A DNA stretch of 64,000 bases from Ciceribacter sp. T2.26MG-112.2 (GTDB lineage Bacteria > Pseudomonadota > Alphaproteobacteria > Rhizobiales > Rhizobiaceae). Within the stretch, counting starts at the first letter, position 1. The number at the start of each line of letters is the position of its first letter. Location: NCBI RefSeq assembly GCF_900492205.1, contig NZ_UEYQ01000002.1:400571-464570 (forward strand). The letters run 5' to 3'. The notes beneath the pieces are model-generated. The model did not search any database. It saw nothing but the letters and a program-made list of their open reading frames with translations, and was not told the origin of the DNA. The position numbers and the translations under genes are program-made. This document shows, one piece after another, positions 9,002 to 15,766 of the stretch.

Positions 9002-10507
9002 ATGGTTATGAGCTTTTTTCGCCGCACCGAGGATCAGGGCAGGTCGGAGACCGGCACGCGCCCGGCTTCGAGCCCTGGAAATGGCACCGCATCCGCCGCT
9101 TTGGCGACATCTTCCTTGCAGCTCAAAGGTGAGTTCGGAGAATGCCAGGCCTTCGGGTCGGTCGTCGAGGAAAGCCAGATGTCCTCGGAGCATCTCCTGT
9201 CCGGCTTCGGTTTCCTGCAGGAGCGCGTCTCCTCTCTGCTGACCGCGCACAACGAAGCGCTGGCCGAACTGGCCTCGCTGCGCACGGAGCGCGCGCGGAT
9301 CGCATCCCTGCTCGACTATGAAAGCCATGCCCGCAAGAAGCTCGACGGCGAAAGCCAGCGGCTTGCTTCGGAGTGCAAGGATCTCAAAGCCGAGAACACG
9401 CAGATGCGGGGCGAGATCGAGGACAATCGCGAGAAGCTGGTCAAGCTGCAGGCGCTCTACGAGGCCAATGCGCAGGATCTCTCCGTGGTCGAGACGCGGC
9501 TGCGCGATGCCTCGCGCGAGCTCGATGAACGCATCCGTCAGTATGACGAGACGGCGGCCCTTTTGAAGCGTGCCCACTACGACCTTGAACAGCGCAACCG
9601 CGATTTCGCCATGATGCGCGAGAAATACGAGACCGAGCGGACGCAGCATCATGTGCTGAGCGAGACCTCGCGACGCGAGGCTGATGCCCAGGCCCGCGAA
9701 GTCGCACGCCTGACAGAGGAGAAAGGCCAACTCAAGAATGGCCTCGCGCACCAGGAGAACCTGTCGCGCAATCTGGTCAGCGAAGTGACCACTCTGCGAC
9801 AGGAACTTTCCTTCACCGAAGAGAAACTGAAGCGCCTGCAATCGGATCTCGACACGCGCCAGAGCGCCATGGCCGTGGAGATGTCGCAGCTTTCCACCCG
9901 CCACGAGGCGATCAATTCCAAGGCAGACCTGGTCGAGAAGCTGCTGGTCACGGCGCGCGGGCGCCTCAAGATGGTCGAGGACGAGTTGCAGGCGAGCCGT
10001 TCGGAGCTGAAGCAGACAAAGGCGGAGCTGGCGACCTCGACGCTTCGTGCCGATCGCCTGTCGCAGGAACTCGCCGAGGCGCGCGCGGCGCAGGCCGAAA
10101 ACGAATCGACCCGCCGTGATCTCTCGCTGCAGGTCAGCGAGCTGACCATGCGACTGCGCGATTCGGAAAACATGCGCGGCAAGCGCGATCGCGACGCCGA
10201 GACGATGAAGCGCGATTTCGACCAGCGCAATCGCGCCGACCTGGAAGAGATCAGTCAGTATCGCTCCAGCGCCGAAGTGGCCAAGGCGGAAATCCGCCAG
10301 CTGCGCTCGGAGATCGCCATCCTGACAGGCCAGCTCGACGTGGCGCGGACAGACCGGCAGGCCGGGGCATCCGCACCCATGCCGGCAGCCTCCCTCGGAC
10401 CGCTCGAAAGCTGGAGCGTGCCGCTCGACCCGGTTACTGCCGTCAAGCCGATCATAGAGATTTCGGAAAAGTCCCTGCGCGGCGCCATGCCGCCAGCCGA
10501 GGCATGA
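9002..10507 (+). CDS. Large coiled-coil protein of unknown function
   Basis: A 501-residue, almost entirely alpha-helical protein. After a short basic start (MVMSFFRR) and a low-complexity stretch to about residue 45, residues 60-450 form nearly continuous heptad-type sequence rich in Glu, Arg, Leu and Gln. A Pro/Ala-rich tail follows and ends GAMPPAEA. No signal peptide, membrane segment or enzymatic motif is visible. It is SMC/Crescentin-like only in composition, so a filament, scaffold or cell-shape role is possible but unproven. I chose ATG 9002, with GGGG seven bases upstream; a TTG at 8990 and ATG at 9008 are alternatives. A good terminator follows. Confidence 0.78.
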   Translation: MVMSFFRRTEDQGRSETGTRPASSPGNGTASAALATSSLQLKGEFGECQAFGSVVEESQMSSEHLLSGFGFLQERVSSLLTAHNEALAELASLRTERARIASLLDYESHARKKLDGESQRLASECKDLKAENTQMRGEIEDNREKLVKLQALYEANAQDLSVVETRLRDASRELDERIRQYDETAALLKRAHYDLEQRNRDFAMMREKYETERTQHHVLSETSRREADAQAREVARLTEEKGQLKNGLAHQENLSRNLVSEVTTLRQELSFTEEKLKRLQSDLDTRQSAMAVEMSQLSTRHEAINSKADLVEKLLVTARGRLKMVEDELQASRSELKQTKAELATSTLRADRLSQELAEARAAQAENESTRRDLSLQVSELTMRLRDSENMRGKRDRDAETMKRDFDQRNRADLEEISQYRSSAEVAKAEIRQLRSEIAILTGQLDVARTDRQAGASAPMPAASLGPLESWSVPLDPVTAVKPIIEISEKSLRGAMPPAEA

Positions 10508-10567
10508 CCGTAGAGGCCGGGCCGCATCGTGGCGCGCTCGGGCCTGTGTTCGAAGAGGGTTCGAACC

Positions 10568-10602
10568 AAAGCCGCCGGTTCATGCCGGGCTGGCGGCTTT
10601 TT
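10568..10602 (+). terminator. Intrinsic terminator after the coiled-coil gene
   Basis: The stem AAAGCCGCC / GGCGGCTTT is followed by further T residues (TTTTTG), 60 bases beyond the stop codon. Confidence 0.8.
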
Positions 10603-10641
10603 GCGTGTTGGGGGCCGGTTTCCTTGTGATATCAAGGCGGT

Positions 10642-11073
10642 ATGACGACGATGGTTTCCATGCCCGATACTTCGGCGATCCCGCTCCTCGAGCGTTCCTG
10701 CCGGACCTGCACCTTGTGCTGTGACCTGCCGGACATAGACGAGCTCGACAAGCCGGCCAACACGCTCTGTCGCCACTGCGTGCGCGACGAGGGCTGTATC
10801 GCCTATGCGGCGCGACCGGCGACCTGTCGTGACTTTCTCTGCGCCTGGCGAACCGACGTCGCCTTGGGGCCCGAATGGGATCCCGTCCTCAGCCACATGA
10901 TGATCTATCGCCAGGGGGACCAGTTGACCGTTCTGGTCGATCCGCGCCATCCGCGGGCCTGGACGGAGGCGCCCTATCGCAGCCAGTTGCAGGATTGGGC
11001 GGGGCAAGTCGGTGCGATCGGCGGCTATGTCATCGTCTGGGTCGGGGACGAGGTGTTCAAGGTGGAGGCGTAA
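10642..11073 (+). CDS. YkgJ-family cysteine-cluster protein
   Basis: A 143-residue protein whose N-terminal half carries an eight-cysteine pattern: CRTCTLCC near residues 16-23, then CRHC, a CIAY motif and CRDFLC. This matches the zinc/iron-chelating YkgJ domain, thought to bind a metal or Fe-S cluster. The remainder is a compact alpha/beta tail without known motifs. No catalytic role is established for the family. It stands alone between two terminator hairpins, 84 bases before the 3' end of the convergent tRNA-Val gene. The ATG at 10642 is the first start after a ribosome-site-poor leader. Confidence 0.75.
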   Translation: MTTMVSMPDTSAIPLLERSCRTCTLCCDLPDIDELDKPANTLCRHCVRDEGCIAYAARPATCRDFLCAWRTDVALGPEWDPVLSHMMIYRQGDQLTVLVDPRHPRAWTEAPYRSQLQDWAGQVGAIGGYVIVWVGDEVFKVEA

Positions 11074-11112
11074 GGGGGCGTTCCGGTCCGAACCCGCCTT
11101 TCCCACTATGCG

Positions 11113-11149
11113 ACAAGGGCTCGGCGATTTCTCGCCAAGCCCTTGTTTG
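11113..11149 (+). terminator. Terminator hairpin between ykgJ-like gene and tRNA-Val
   Basis: A long hairpin (ACAAGGGCT / AGCCCTTGT, extended by GGCG/CGCC after one mismatch) is followed by TTTGAATT on the plus strand. It ends the YkgJ-type gene and may also help end the convergent tRNA transcript. Confidence 0.6.
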
Positions 11150-11157
11150 AATTAGGA

Positions 11158-11232
<75 letters not shown>

Positions 11233-11326
11233 ATCCGATGGCGGCTTAAGACCACAAAACCCTTGGGCCCGTCAATAGGGATTTTTCGGTTTTGTGACGA
11301 GTTTTTAAGGCCGCCCGCAAAAGCCC

Positions 11327-11689
11327 TTACGCGGCAAGGAGTTTGTTGACCTCGTTGACGAGGTCGCGCAGGTGGAAAGGCTTGGAGAGGACCTTTGCGT
11401 CCTTCGGTGCCTTCGAATCGGCGTTGAGCGCGACGGCGGCAAAGCCGGTGATGAACATCACCTTGAGGTCCGGATCGAGTTCGGTTGCGCGGCGCGCCAG
11501 TTCGATGCCGTCCATCTCCGGCATGACGATGTCGGTCAGCAGCAGCGAGAAGGGCTCTTCGCGGAGACGATCATAGGCGCTGGCACCATTGTCGAAGGAA
11601 GATACCTTGTATCCCGCCTTCTCGAGCGCCTTGACCAGGAACCGGCGCATATCGTTGTCGTCTTCGGCGAGAAGAATTTTCTGAATCAT
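11327..11689 (-). CDS. cpdR: Single-domain response regulator CpdR
   Basis: A 120-residue free-standing receiver domain without an output domain. The acidic pocket (AEDDND), phosphorylation site D53 (LLLTDIVMP), the switch threonine in MFITGFAA and the lysine in VLSKPFH are all present. The protein matches rhizobial and Caulobacter CpdR, which in its unphosphorylated state directs the ClpXP protease to the pole to degrade cell-cycle proteins such as CtrA; phosphate comes from the CckA-ChpT relay. I start at ATG 11689, which begins the conserved MIQKILLAEDD. A GTG four codons upstream is possible. It is divergent from the N-formylglutamate amidohydrolase gene. Confidence 0.92.
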   Translation of the reverse strand: MIQKILLAEDDNDMRRFLVKALEKAGYKVSSFDNGASAYDRLREEPFSLLLTDIVMPEMDGIELARRATELDPDLKVMFITGFAAVALNADSKAPKDAKVLSKPFHLRDLVNEVNKLLAA

Positions 11690-11877
11690 GGAAGTCCGCA
11701 CTCACTCATTTCCAGGGGAGGCTTTCGGGCTTTTTAGTTTCCTCTTGTGGAGTAAACATCCGGTGAAGAACCGGTTTTGCGGGCTCGAGCGCCATTTGAC
11801 CCAATATGGACTTTCGCGGGGGCAACTGGCAACATGAACGACGCAAGAAGGTTGTGACTTGGTAAAAAAGAGGCAGC

Positions 11878-12762
11878 GTGAACGGGATGACAGGCGAATT
11901 CGAGCTGTTCGAGGTGCGCGAACCGCAAACGCAGTCGATCCCCTTCGTCTACAACTCACCCCATAGCGGGCGACGCTACCCCGCCCGCTTCCTCGACCAG
12001 TCGCGACTCGACGGCCTGGCGATCCGCCGGTCCGAGGACCATTATGTCGAGGAACTGTTCGGCGCCGCGCCCGATTTCGGTGCTCCGTTGTTGCTGGCTC
12101 ATTTTCCGCGCGCCTTTGTCGATGTCAATCGCGAGCCCTATGAACTCGACCCGCGCATGTTCTTTGACCCGGTTCCGTCCTTTGCCAATATCAATTCGGT
12201 GCGCGTGGCCGGTGGGCTCGGCACCATTCCCCGCATTGTCGCGGAGAACATGGAGATCTATGCGAAGCGGCTGCCGGTCGCCGAGGCGCTGGAGCGCATC
12301 GAGGCGGTCTACAAGCCCTATCACGCCTGCCTTCGCAAGCTGATCGCGCGTACCCATGCCCGCTTCGGGTTCGGCGTGCTGGTCGATTGCCACTCCATGC
12401 CGGGCAATATCCGCATCGCCGGCAGCGGCATCCGCCCCGATTTCATCATCGGCGATCGCTATGGCACCAGCGCGTCCGCCGAACTGTCCCAGGCGGCATT
12501 GGAGTTTCTCGAGGGACTGGGCTTTGTTGCGGTGCGCAACAAGCCCTATGCCGGCGGCTTCATCACCGAACATTACGGCCGGCCGGCGCGCGGCCTGCAT
12601 GCCGTGCAGATCGAAGTCAACCGCGCGCTCTACGTCGACGAGACGACCCTTGCCAAGCGCGGCGATTTCGGTGCGCTCGCCGGATCGATCGCCGTGTTCA
12701 TGCAGCAAATGGCTGAATTCGTTGCCGATTATGCCGGAGATACGGCACTCGCCGCTGAATAG
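11878..12762 (+). CDS. N-formylglutamate amidohydrolase family protein (copy 1)
   Basis: A 294-residue member of the FGase family, which hydrolyses N-formyl-L-glutamate to formate and glutamate, classically the last step of one histidine degradation route. Typical blocks are FVYNSPHSGRRYP, DVNREPYELDPRMF, VDCHSMPG and QIEVNRALYVDE, the latter with metal-binding residues. A GTG at 11878 follows AAGAGGCAGC and an ATG is three codons on; either could be the start. No hut genes are nearby, and a second, more divergent copy lies at 47.4 kb, so one of the two may act on another N-formyl compound. CpdR is divergent; the 3' side is followed by a small RNA on the opposite strand. Confidence 0.9.
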   Translation: MNGMTGEFELFEVREPQTQSIPFVYNSPHSGRRYPARFLDQSRLDGLAIRRSEDHYVEELFGAAPDFGAPLLLAHFPRAFVDVNREPYELDPRMFFDPVPSFANINSVRVAGGLGTIPRIVAENMEIYAKRLPVAEALERIEAVYKPYHACLRKLIARTHARFGFGVLVDCHSMPGNIRIAGSGIRPDFIIGDRYGTSASAELSQAALEFLEGLGFVAVRNKPYAGGFITEHYGRPARGLHAVQIEVNRALYVDETTLAKRGDFGALAGSIAVFMQQMAEFVADYAGDTALAAE

Positions 12763-12777
12763 ACGCGGCTTTTGCGC

Positions 12778-12853
12778 AAAAAAAACCGCGCCATGGGCGC
12801 GGCTAAGTCTAGGGAGGAAACACCCAAGGAGGGTATTTACAGTCCGGAGACTG
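12778..12853 (-). ncRNA. Small RNA with anti-Shine-Dalgarno hairpin loops (cuckoo / alpha-r14-like)
   Basis: On the minus strand a roughly 76-base transcript is bounded by a promoter (12860-12889) and an intrinsic terminator. It folds as four consecutive hairpins: CAGUC-UCCG-GACUG, ACCC-UCCUU-GGGU, GUUU-CCUCCCU-AGAC, and a terminator CCGCGCC-AUG/CAU-GGCGCGG followed by seven U. Two loops (UCCUU and CCUCCCU) are complementary to ribosome-binding sites. This is the design of alphaproteobacterial cuckoo RNAs and the rhizobial alpha-r14/NfeR1 group, which pair with mRNA start regions. It contains no ORF and lies between the N-formylglutamate amidohydrolase and histidinol-phosphatase genes, both on the other strand. 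Confidence 0.78.
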
Positions 12854-12859
12854 CAGAAG

Positions 12860-12889
12860 AACAATATTGCTGCGACGCACAATCGTCAA
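12860..12889 (-). promoter_or_regulatory. Sigma70-type promoter of the small RNA
   Basis: On the minus strand CTTGACG is followed, with 17 bases between TTGACG and TATTGT, by a -10-like element. Transcription would begin near 12853, exactly where the first hairpin of the small RNA starts. Confidence 0.6.
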
Positions 12890-13027
12890 GGCGCAAAAGA
12901 CACTTTTTTAAGCGAGGCGCTTTTTTGTGCAGATTTTGAGGGGCAGCCCTTCCTGGCCGCGATTGCAAATCGGCGAAACTGCTTTATGAAACCGCTATCC
13001 CGATCCCTTCAACGAGCGGAAATGCCG

Positions 13028-13804
13028 ATGCGTCCCGACCGCAGCTTCTTCAATCGTCTCGCCGATGCCGCCAAGGCCGAAACCCTGCCGCGCTTCCGCT
13101 CTCCGCTCAGCGTCGTCAACAAGGAAAAGGGCGGCTTCGATCCCGTCACGGAGGGCGATCAGGCGGCGGAGGCGGCGATCCGCGCCCTGATCGAGGCGGA
13201 ATATCCCGAACACGGCATCCTCGGCGAGGAGCATGAGGATATCGGCACGGACCGCGATCATGTCTGGGTGATCGATCCGATCGACGGCACACGTGCCTTC
13301 ATCTCCGGGGTTCCGGTCTGGGGCACGTTGATCGGTTTCCAGGAAAAGGGCCGCTCGGTCATGGGCATGATGGACCAGCCGTTCACCGGCGAGCGCTATT
13401 TCGCCGATGGCGAACGGTCCTGGTATAGCGGTCCCGACGGCGAGCGGCAGATCTACACGCGTGACTGCGGCGGCATGGATAACGCCATTCTCTTCACCAC
13501 CTCGCCACACCTGTTCAAGGGCGCGGAAGTGGCGCGGTTCCAGGCGGTGCAGGATCGGGTCAAGCTCTTCCGCTACGGCATCGACTGCTATGCCTATGCG
13601 CTGCTGGCGGCCGGCCATGTCGATATCGTCATCGAAACGGTGCTGAAGCCCTATGACGTCGGCGCGCTGATCCCGCTGATCGAGCAGGCGGGCGGCGTGA
13701 TGACGACCTGGGAGGGCGGACGTCCCGAGGCCGGGGGGCGCATCATAGCGGCTGGCAGCGCTTCGCTGCATGCCGAAGCGCTCGAAATGCTGAACGCGGC
13801 TTAA
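13028..13804 (+). CDS. hisN: Histidinol-phosphatase / inositol-monophosphatase family protein (HisN type)
   Basis: A 258-residue Mg-dependent phosphatase. The family metal and catalytic motifs are present: GEEHEDIG, WVIDPIDGTRAFISG and, near the C-terminus, KPYDVGALIPLIEQAGG. The RAFISG variant after DPIDGT is characteristic of HisN-type histidinol-phosphatases (the ninth step of histidine synthesis) rather than inositol monophosphatases, which have TNF/TNY there. The same frame extends far upstream, but those codons overlap the preceding gene's antisense-biased DNA. ATG 13028 follows GAGCGGA at seven bases; ATG 13022 and 12986 are alternatives. It converges on the hydrolase gene with a gap of four bases. 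Confidence 0.86.
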   Translation: MRPDRSFFNRLADAAKAETLPRFRSPLSVVNKEKGGFDPVTEGDQAAEAAIRALIEAEYPEHGILGEEHEDIGTDRDHVWVIDPIDGTRAFISGVPVWGTLIGFQEKGRSVMGMMDQPFTGERYFADGERSWYSGPDGERQIYTRDCGGMDNAILFTTSPHLFKGAEVARFQAVQDRVKLFRYGIDCYAYALLAAGHVDIVIETVLKPYDVGALIPLIEQAGGVMTTWEGGRPEAGGRIIAAGSASLHAEALEMLNAA

Positions 13805-13808
13805 GCCT

Positions 13809-14798
13809 TCAGTTTTCCGAGAAGATTGGCGTTGCCGTCGTCTCGCCTGTCTCCGGCTGCGGGTCGCCGCCGGGGATGAAGGCGTCGAAGGCGGCCAGCG
13901 CCTGGGCGCGATAGCGGTCGCGTTCATGAAGGATTTCGTGCAGCGCGCCCGGCACCGGCACAAGCTGTCCGGCGCGGAAATATTGCGACAGCTTCTCTGG
14001 ATAGCGGTAGGGAACGATCGGATCCTTGCCGGGCGCGATGATCACCGTCGGCACGGTGATCGAGGCGAGATGCTTCGGCGACGAGACCTGCCGGATGGTT
14101 TCCTGCGCCTCGTAGAGCCAGCGGGCGGTCGGCGGCCCGAGCGCCAGATGCGGATGGGCTTTCAGGATTTCGACATTGCGCCGGTAGCGCAGCGGGTCGG
14201 AGGTCAGCGGATTGTCGTCATAGGGCTTGGTCGGATCGTCCGAGGTCAGGCAGATCCGTCCAAAGCCGGTGAAGGTGGCGAGCGTCGCCAGCCGGTGGAT
14301 GTTGTTCGGTGACAGCTTCTGCCCGCCGAGGCCGACGAAGGGCGCCGAAAGCACCATGCGCTCGATGCGGTTTGCCAGGCGCGGCGCGGCAGAAAGCGCA
14401 ATCAGCCCGCCTGTGGAATGCGCCAGCAGGAAGAAGGGTAGGCGGGTATCGGGAAGGACGATCTGTTCGAGGAAGATCTCCAGATCGCGCACATAATCCG
14501 AAAAGCGGTGGACATGCCCCTTGCGGGAGTTCTTCAGCAGCCGCTCGGAGCCGCCCTGGCCGCGAAAATCGAAGGTCGCGACCCACAACCCCCGCTGGTT
14601 GAGGTCGCGGATCGTCTCGAAATACTTCTCTATGGCCTCGTTGCGACCGTGCAGCAGCACCACGGTGCCCTTGGCGACCGGGGCGTCGGAGCGAAACACC
14701 GCATAGCGCAGCTTGATGCCGCGATGGCCGGTGAGAAAGCCGACCGTCGGGCTTCCTGGGATCGGGTTGCCGGGGGTGGCGTAAAGGATGGGGTCCAT
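13809..14798 (-). CDS. Alpha/beta hydrolase, lysophospholipase / monoacylglycerol-lipase type
   Basis: A 329-residue serine hydrolase. The oxyanion-hole HGRNEAIEKY, the DFRGQGGSERL turn, the nucleophile elbow LLAHSTGGLIAL, a late acidic loop (IAPGKDPIVPYRY) and the catalytic histidine in PGALHEILHERD fit the PldB-like lysophospholipase group. Such enzymes hydrolyse monoacyl glycerolipids; the natural substrate is not shown. There is no signal peptide, so it is probably cytoplasmic or membrane-associated. The ATG at 14798 begins the conserved block. The gene is convergent with hisN and has no obvious intrinsic terminator in the four-base gap. Confidence 0.85.
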   Translation of the reverse strand: MDPILYATPGNPIPGSPTVGFLTGHRGIKLRYAVFRSDAPVAKGTVVLLHGRNEAIEKYFETIRDLNQRGLWVATFDFRGQGGSERLLKNSRKGHVHRFSDYVRDLEIFLEQIVLPDTRLPFFLLAHSTGGLIALSAAPRLANRIERMVLSAPFVGLGGQKLSPNNIHRLATLATFTGFGRICLTSDDPTKPYDDNPLTSDPLRYRRNVEILKAHPHLALGPPTARWLYEAQETIRQVSSPKHLASITVPTVIIAPGKDPIVPYRYPEKLSQYFRAGQLVPVPGALHEILHERDRYRAQALAAFDAFIPGGDPQPETGETTATPIFSEN

Positions 14799-14876
14799 GC
14801 TCGCATTCGCCGAATCGTGCGCCGGCGCAACCGCCGTTTTCCGACTATGGGATAGGAGGAAGACCCGGCAAGGTCA

Positions 14877-14925
14877 AAGAAAAAAGCCGGAACCTCTTGA
14901 AGGGGGGACGACGGGCGGTTCCGGC
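14877..14925 (-). terminator. Orphan minus-strand intrinsic terminator
   Basis: A perfect 9-bp GC-rich stem (14886-14894 with 14917-14925) and a T-rich 3' tail on the minus strand sit about 80 bases upstream of the hydrolase start codon. No annotated gene ends here. Confidence 0.75.
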
Positions 14926-15000
14926 AAAGACAGGCCGGGAAGGGAAGGGACGATGTCTTCCGGCCATCGGTTGCGAGGCATCCGATGCTTCCTGTCTAGC
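14877..15000 (-). ncRNA. Possible small RNA with its own intrinsic terminator
   Basis: A strong minus-strand terminator (GCCGGAACC / GGTTCCGGC followed by TTTTTTCTTT) lies upstream of the hydrolase gene with no protein gene behind it to terminate. The 75 bases before it fold into two further hairpins (CATCGG / CCGATG and GCCGG / CCGGC). Loops carry pyrimidine runs (UCCCUUCCCUUC and GUCCCCCCUUC) that resemble anti-ribosome-site segments. I could not identify a good promoter, so the 5' end is a guess. The alternative is a long antisense or leader RNA of the hydrolase gene that is attenuated here. Confidence 0.45.
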
Positions 15001-15079
15001 CGCCAGGCCTTGAACCGCCCCTGAACCCCGTGTTCACGTTCAATTCATCGCGAGGACGACGCGGAGGCTGCCGGTTGGA

Positions 15080-15108
15080 CTTGAATCCAAATGCCAAGGT
15101 TCCCATCT
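15080..15108 (+). promoter_or_regulatory. RpoH (heat-shock sigma factor) promoter of hsp20
   Basis: CTTGAA, 17 bases, then CCATCT: this agrees with the rhizobial RpoH consensus as I know it. The start site would be near 15115, giving a leader of about 97 bases. Confidence 0.78.
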
Positions 15109-15114
15109 GAATTG

Positions 15115-15214
15115 CGTGATCGCCAGTCACGGGATCGCATTCCTTTCCGTCTCCGCCTCTCATGGGGTGCCGGATGAGAAAACCGCAAAACGTCGCTTCA
15201 AGGAGGACACCATG
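15115..15214 (+). promoter_or_regulatory. ROSE-type RNA thermometer in the hsp20 leader
   Basis: The leader begins with a hairpin CGUGA / UCACG (15115-15131) and ends with the diagnostic ROSE helix. UCGCU (15193-15197), a match to UYGCU, pairs with AGGA of the ribosome site (15204-15207) leaving G95-type bulge at 15195. At low temperature this would hide the AAGGAGG site from ribosomes; heating opens it. The element lies just before the ATG at 15212, and together with the RpoH promoter gives double heat control. Confidence 0.75.
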
Positions 15215-15679
15215 CGTCACGTTGATTTTTCCCCCCTCTACCGCTCGACCGTCGGCTTCGACCGCCTGTTCACCATGCTGGACGGCCTCGGCCAGCCGGA
15301 GCAGGCGCAGACCTATCCGCCCTACAACATCGAGCGCACCGGCGAGACCACCTATCGCATCACCATGGCGGTTGCCGGTTTCGACGAGACCGAGCTTTCG
15401 ATCGAGGCCCATGCCCATGTGCTGACGGTGAAGGGCGAGAAGGCCGAAGAAGACAAGGCTGAGCAGAGCGAATTCCTCTATCGCGGCATCGCCAAGCGCG
15501 CCTTCGAGCGCCGCTTCCAGCTTGCCGACCATGTGGAAGTGCAGAGCGCTTCGCTGAAGAATGGCCTGCTGCATATCGAGCTTCTGCGCAACATTCCGGA
15601 AGCGATGAAGCCGCGCCGGATTTCGATCAGCGCCGAGGCGGTGAATGCGCCGAAGGCGATCGAGGCGCGCGTCGCCTGA
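15212..15679 (+). CDS. ibpA: Small heat-shock protein, Hsp20 / IbpA family
   Basis: A 155-residue alpha-crystallin-type holdase that binds unfolding proteins during stress. The N-terminal SPLYRSTVGFDRLF is typical of class A rhizobial sHsps. The crystallin domain spans about residues 35-135 (YNIERTGETTYRITMAVAG ... LTVKGEK ... AKRAFERRFQLADHVEV ... LKNGLLHIELLR), with the C-terminal PRRIS anchor. ATG 15212 directly follows AAGGAGGACACC and the ROSE thermometer, so the longer upstream frame can be discarded. A terminator follows at 15706. Confidence 0.93.
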   Translation: MRHVDFSPLYRSTVGFDRLFTMLDGLGQPEQAQTYPPYNIERTGETTYRITMAVAGFDETELSIEAHAHVLTVKGEKAEEDKAEQSEFLYRGIAKRAFERRFQLADHVEVQSASLKNGLLHIELLRNIPEAMKPRRISISAEAVNAPKAIEARVA

Positions 15680-15705
15680 TCGCAAGCGCGTTCGGTTCAA
15701 TCGAA

Positions 15706-15741
15706 AAGGGCGGCTCCCGGTGTGGGTGCCGCCCTTTTTTA
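15706..15741 (+). terminator. Terminator of hsp20
   Basis: AAGGGCGGC / GCCGCCCTT with a TTTTTT tail, 30 bases after the stop codon. It can also serve the minus-strand threonine aldolase gene that ends at 15767, since A residues flank the other side. Confidence 0.85.
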
Positions 15742-15766
15742 ATCGGTATCGTTCCGGATCGGCGGA

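Noticed and set aside
12810..12832. Two AGGAGG-like motifs on the plus strand read as ribosome sites of short ORFs
   Set aside because: No ATG, GTG or TTG lies at a usable distance. On the other strand they are loops of well-formed hairpins with a promoter and terminator.
12356..13027. Long N-terminal extension of the HisN-type phosphatase
   Set aside because: The extension runs through the end of the preceding gene in another frame and across the small RNA; the family starts at the MRPDRSFF block.
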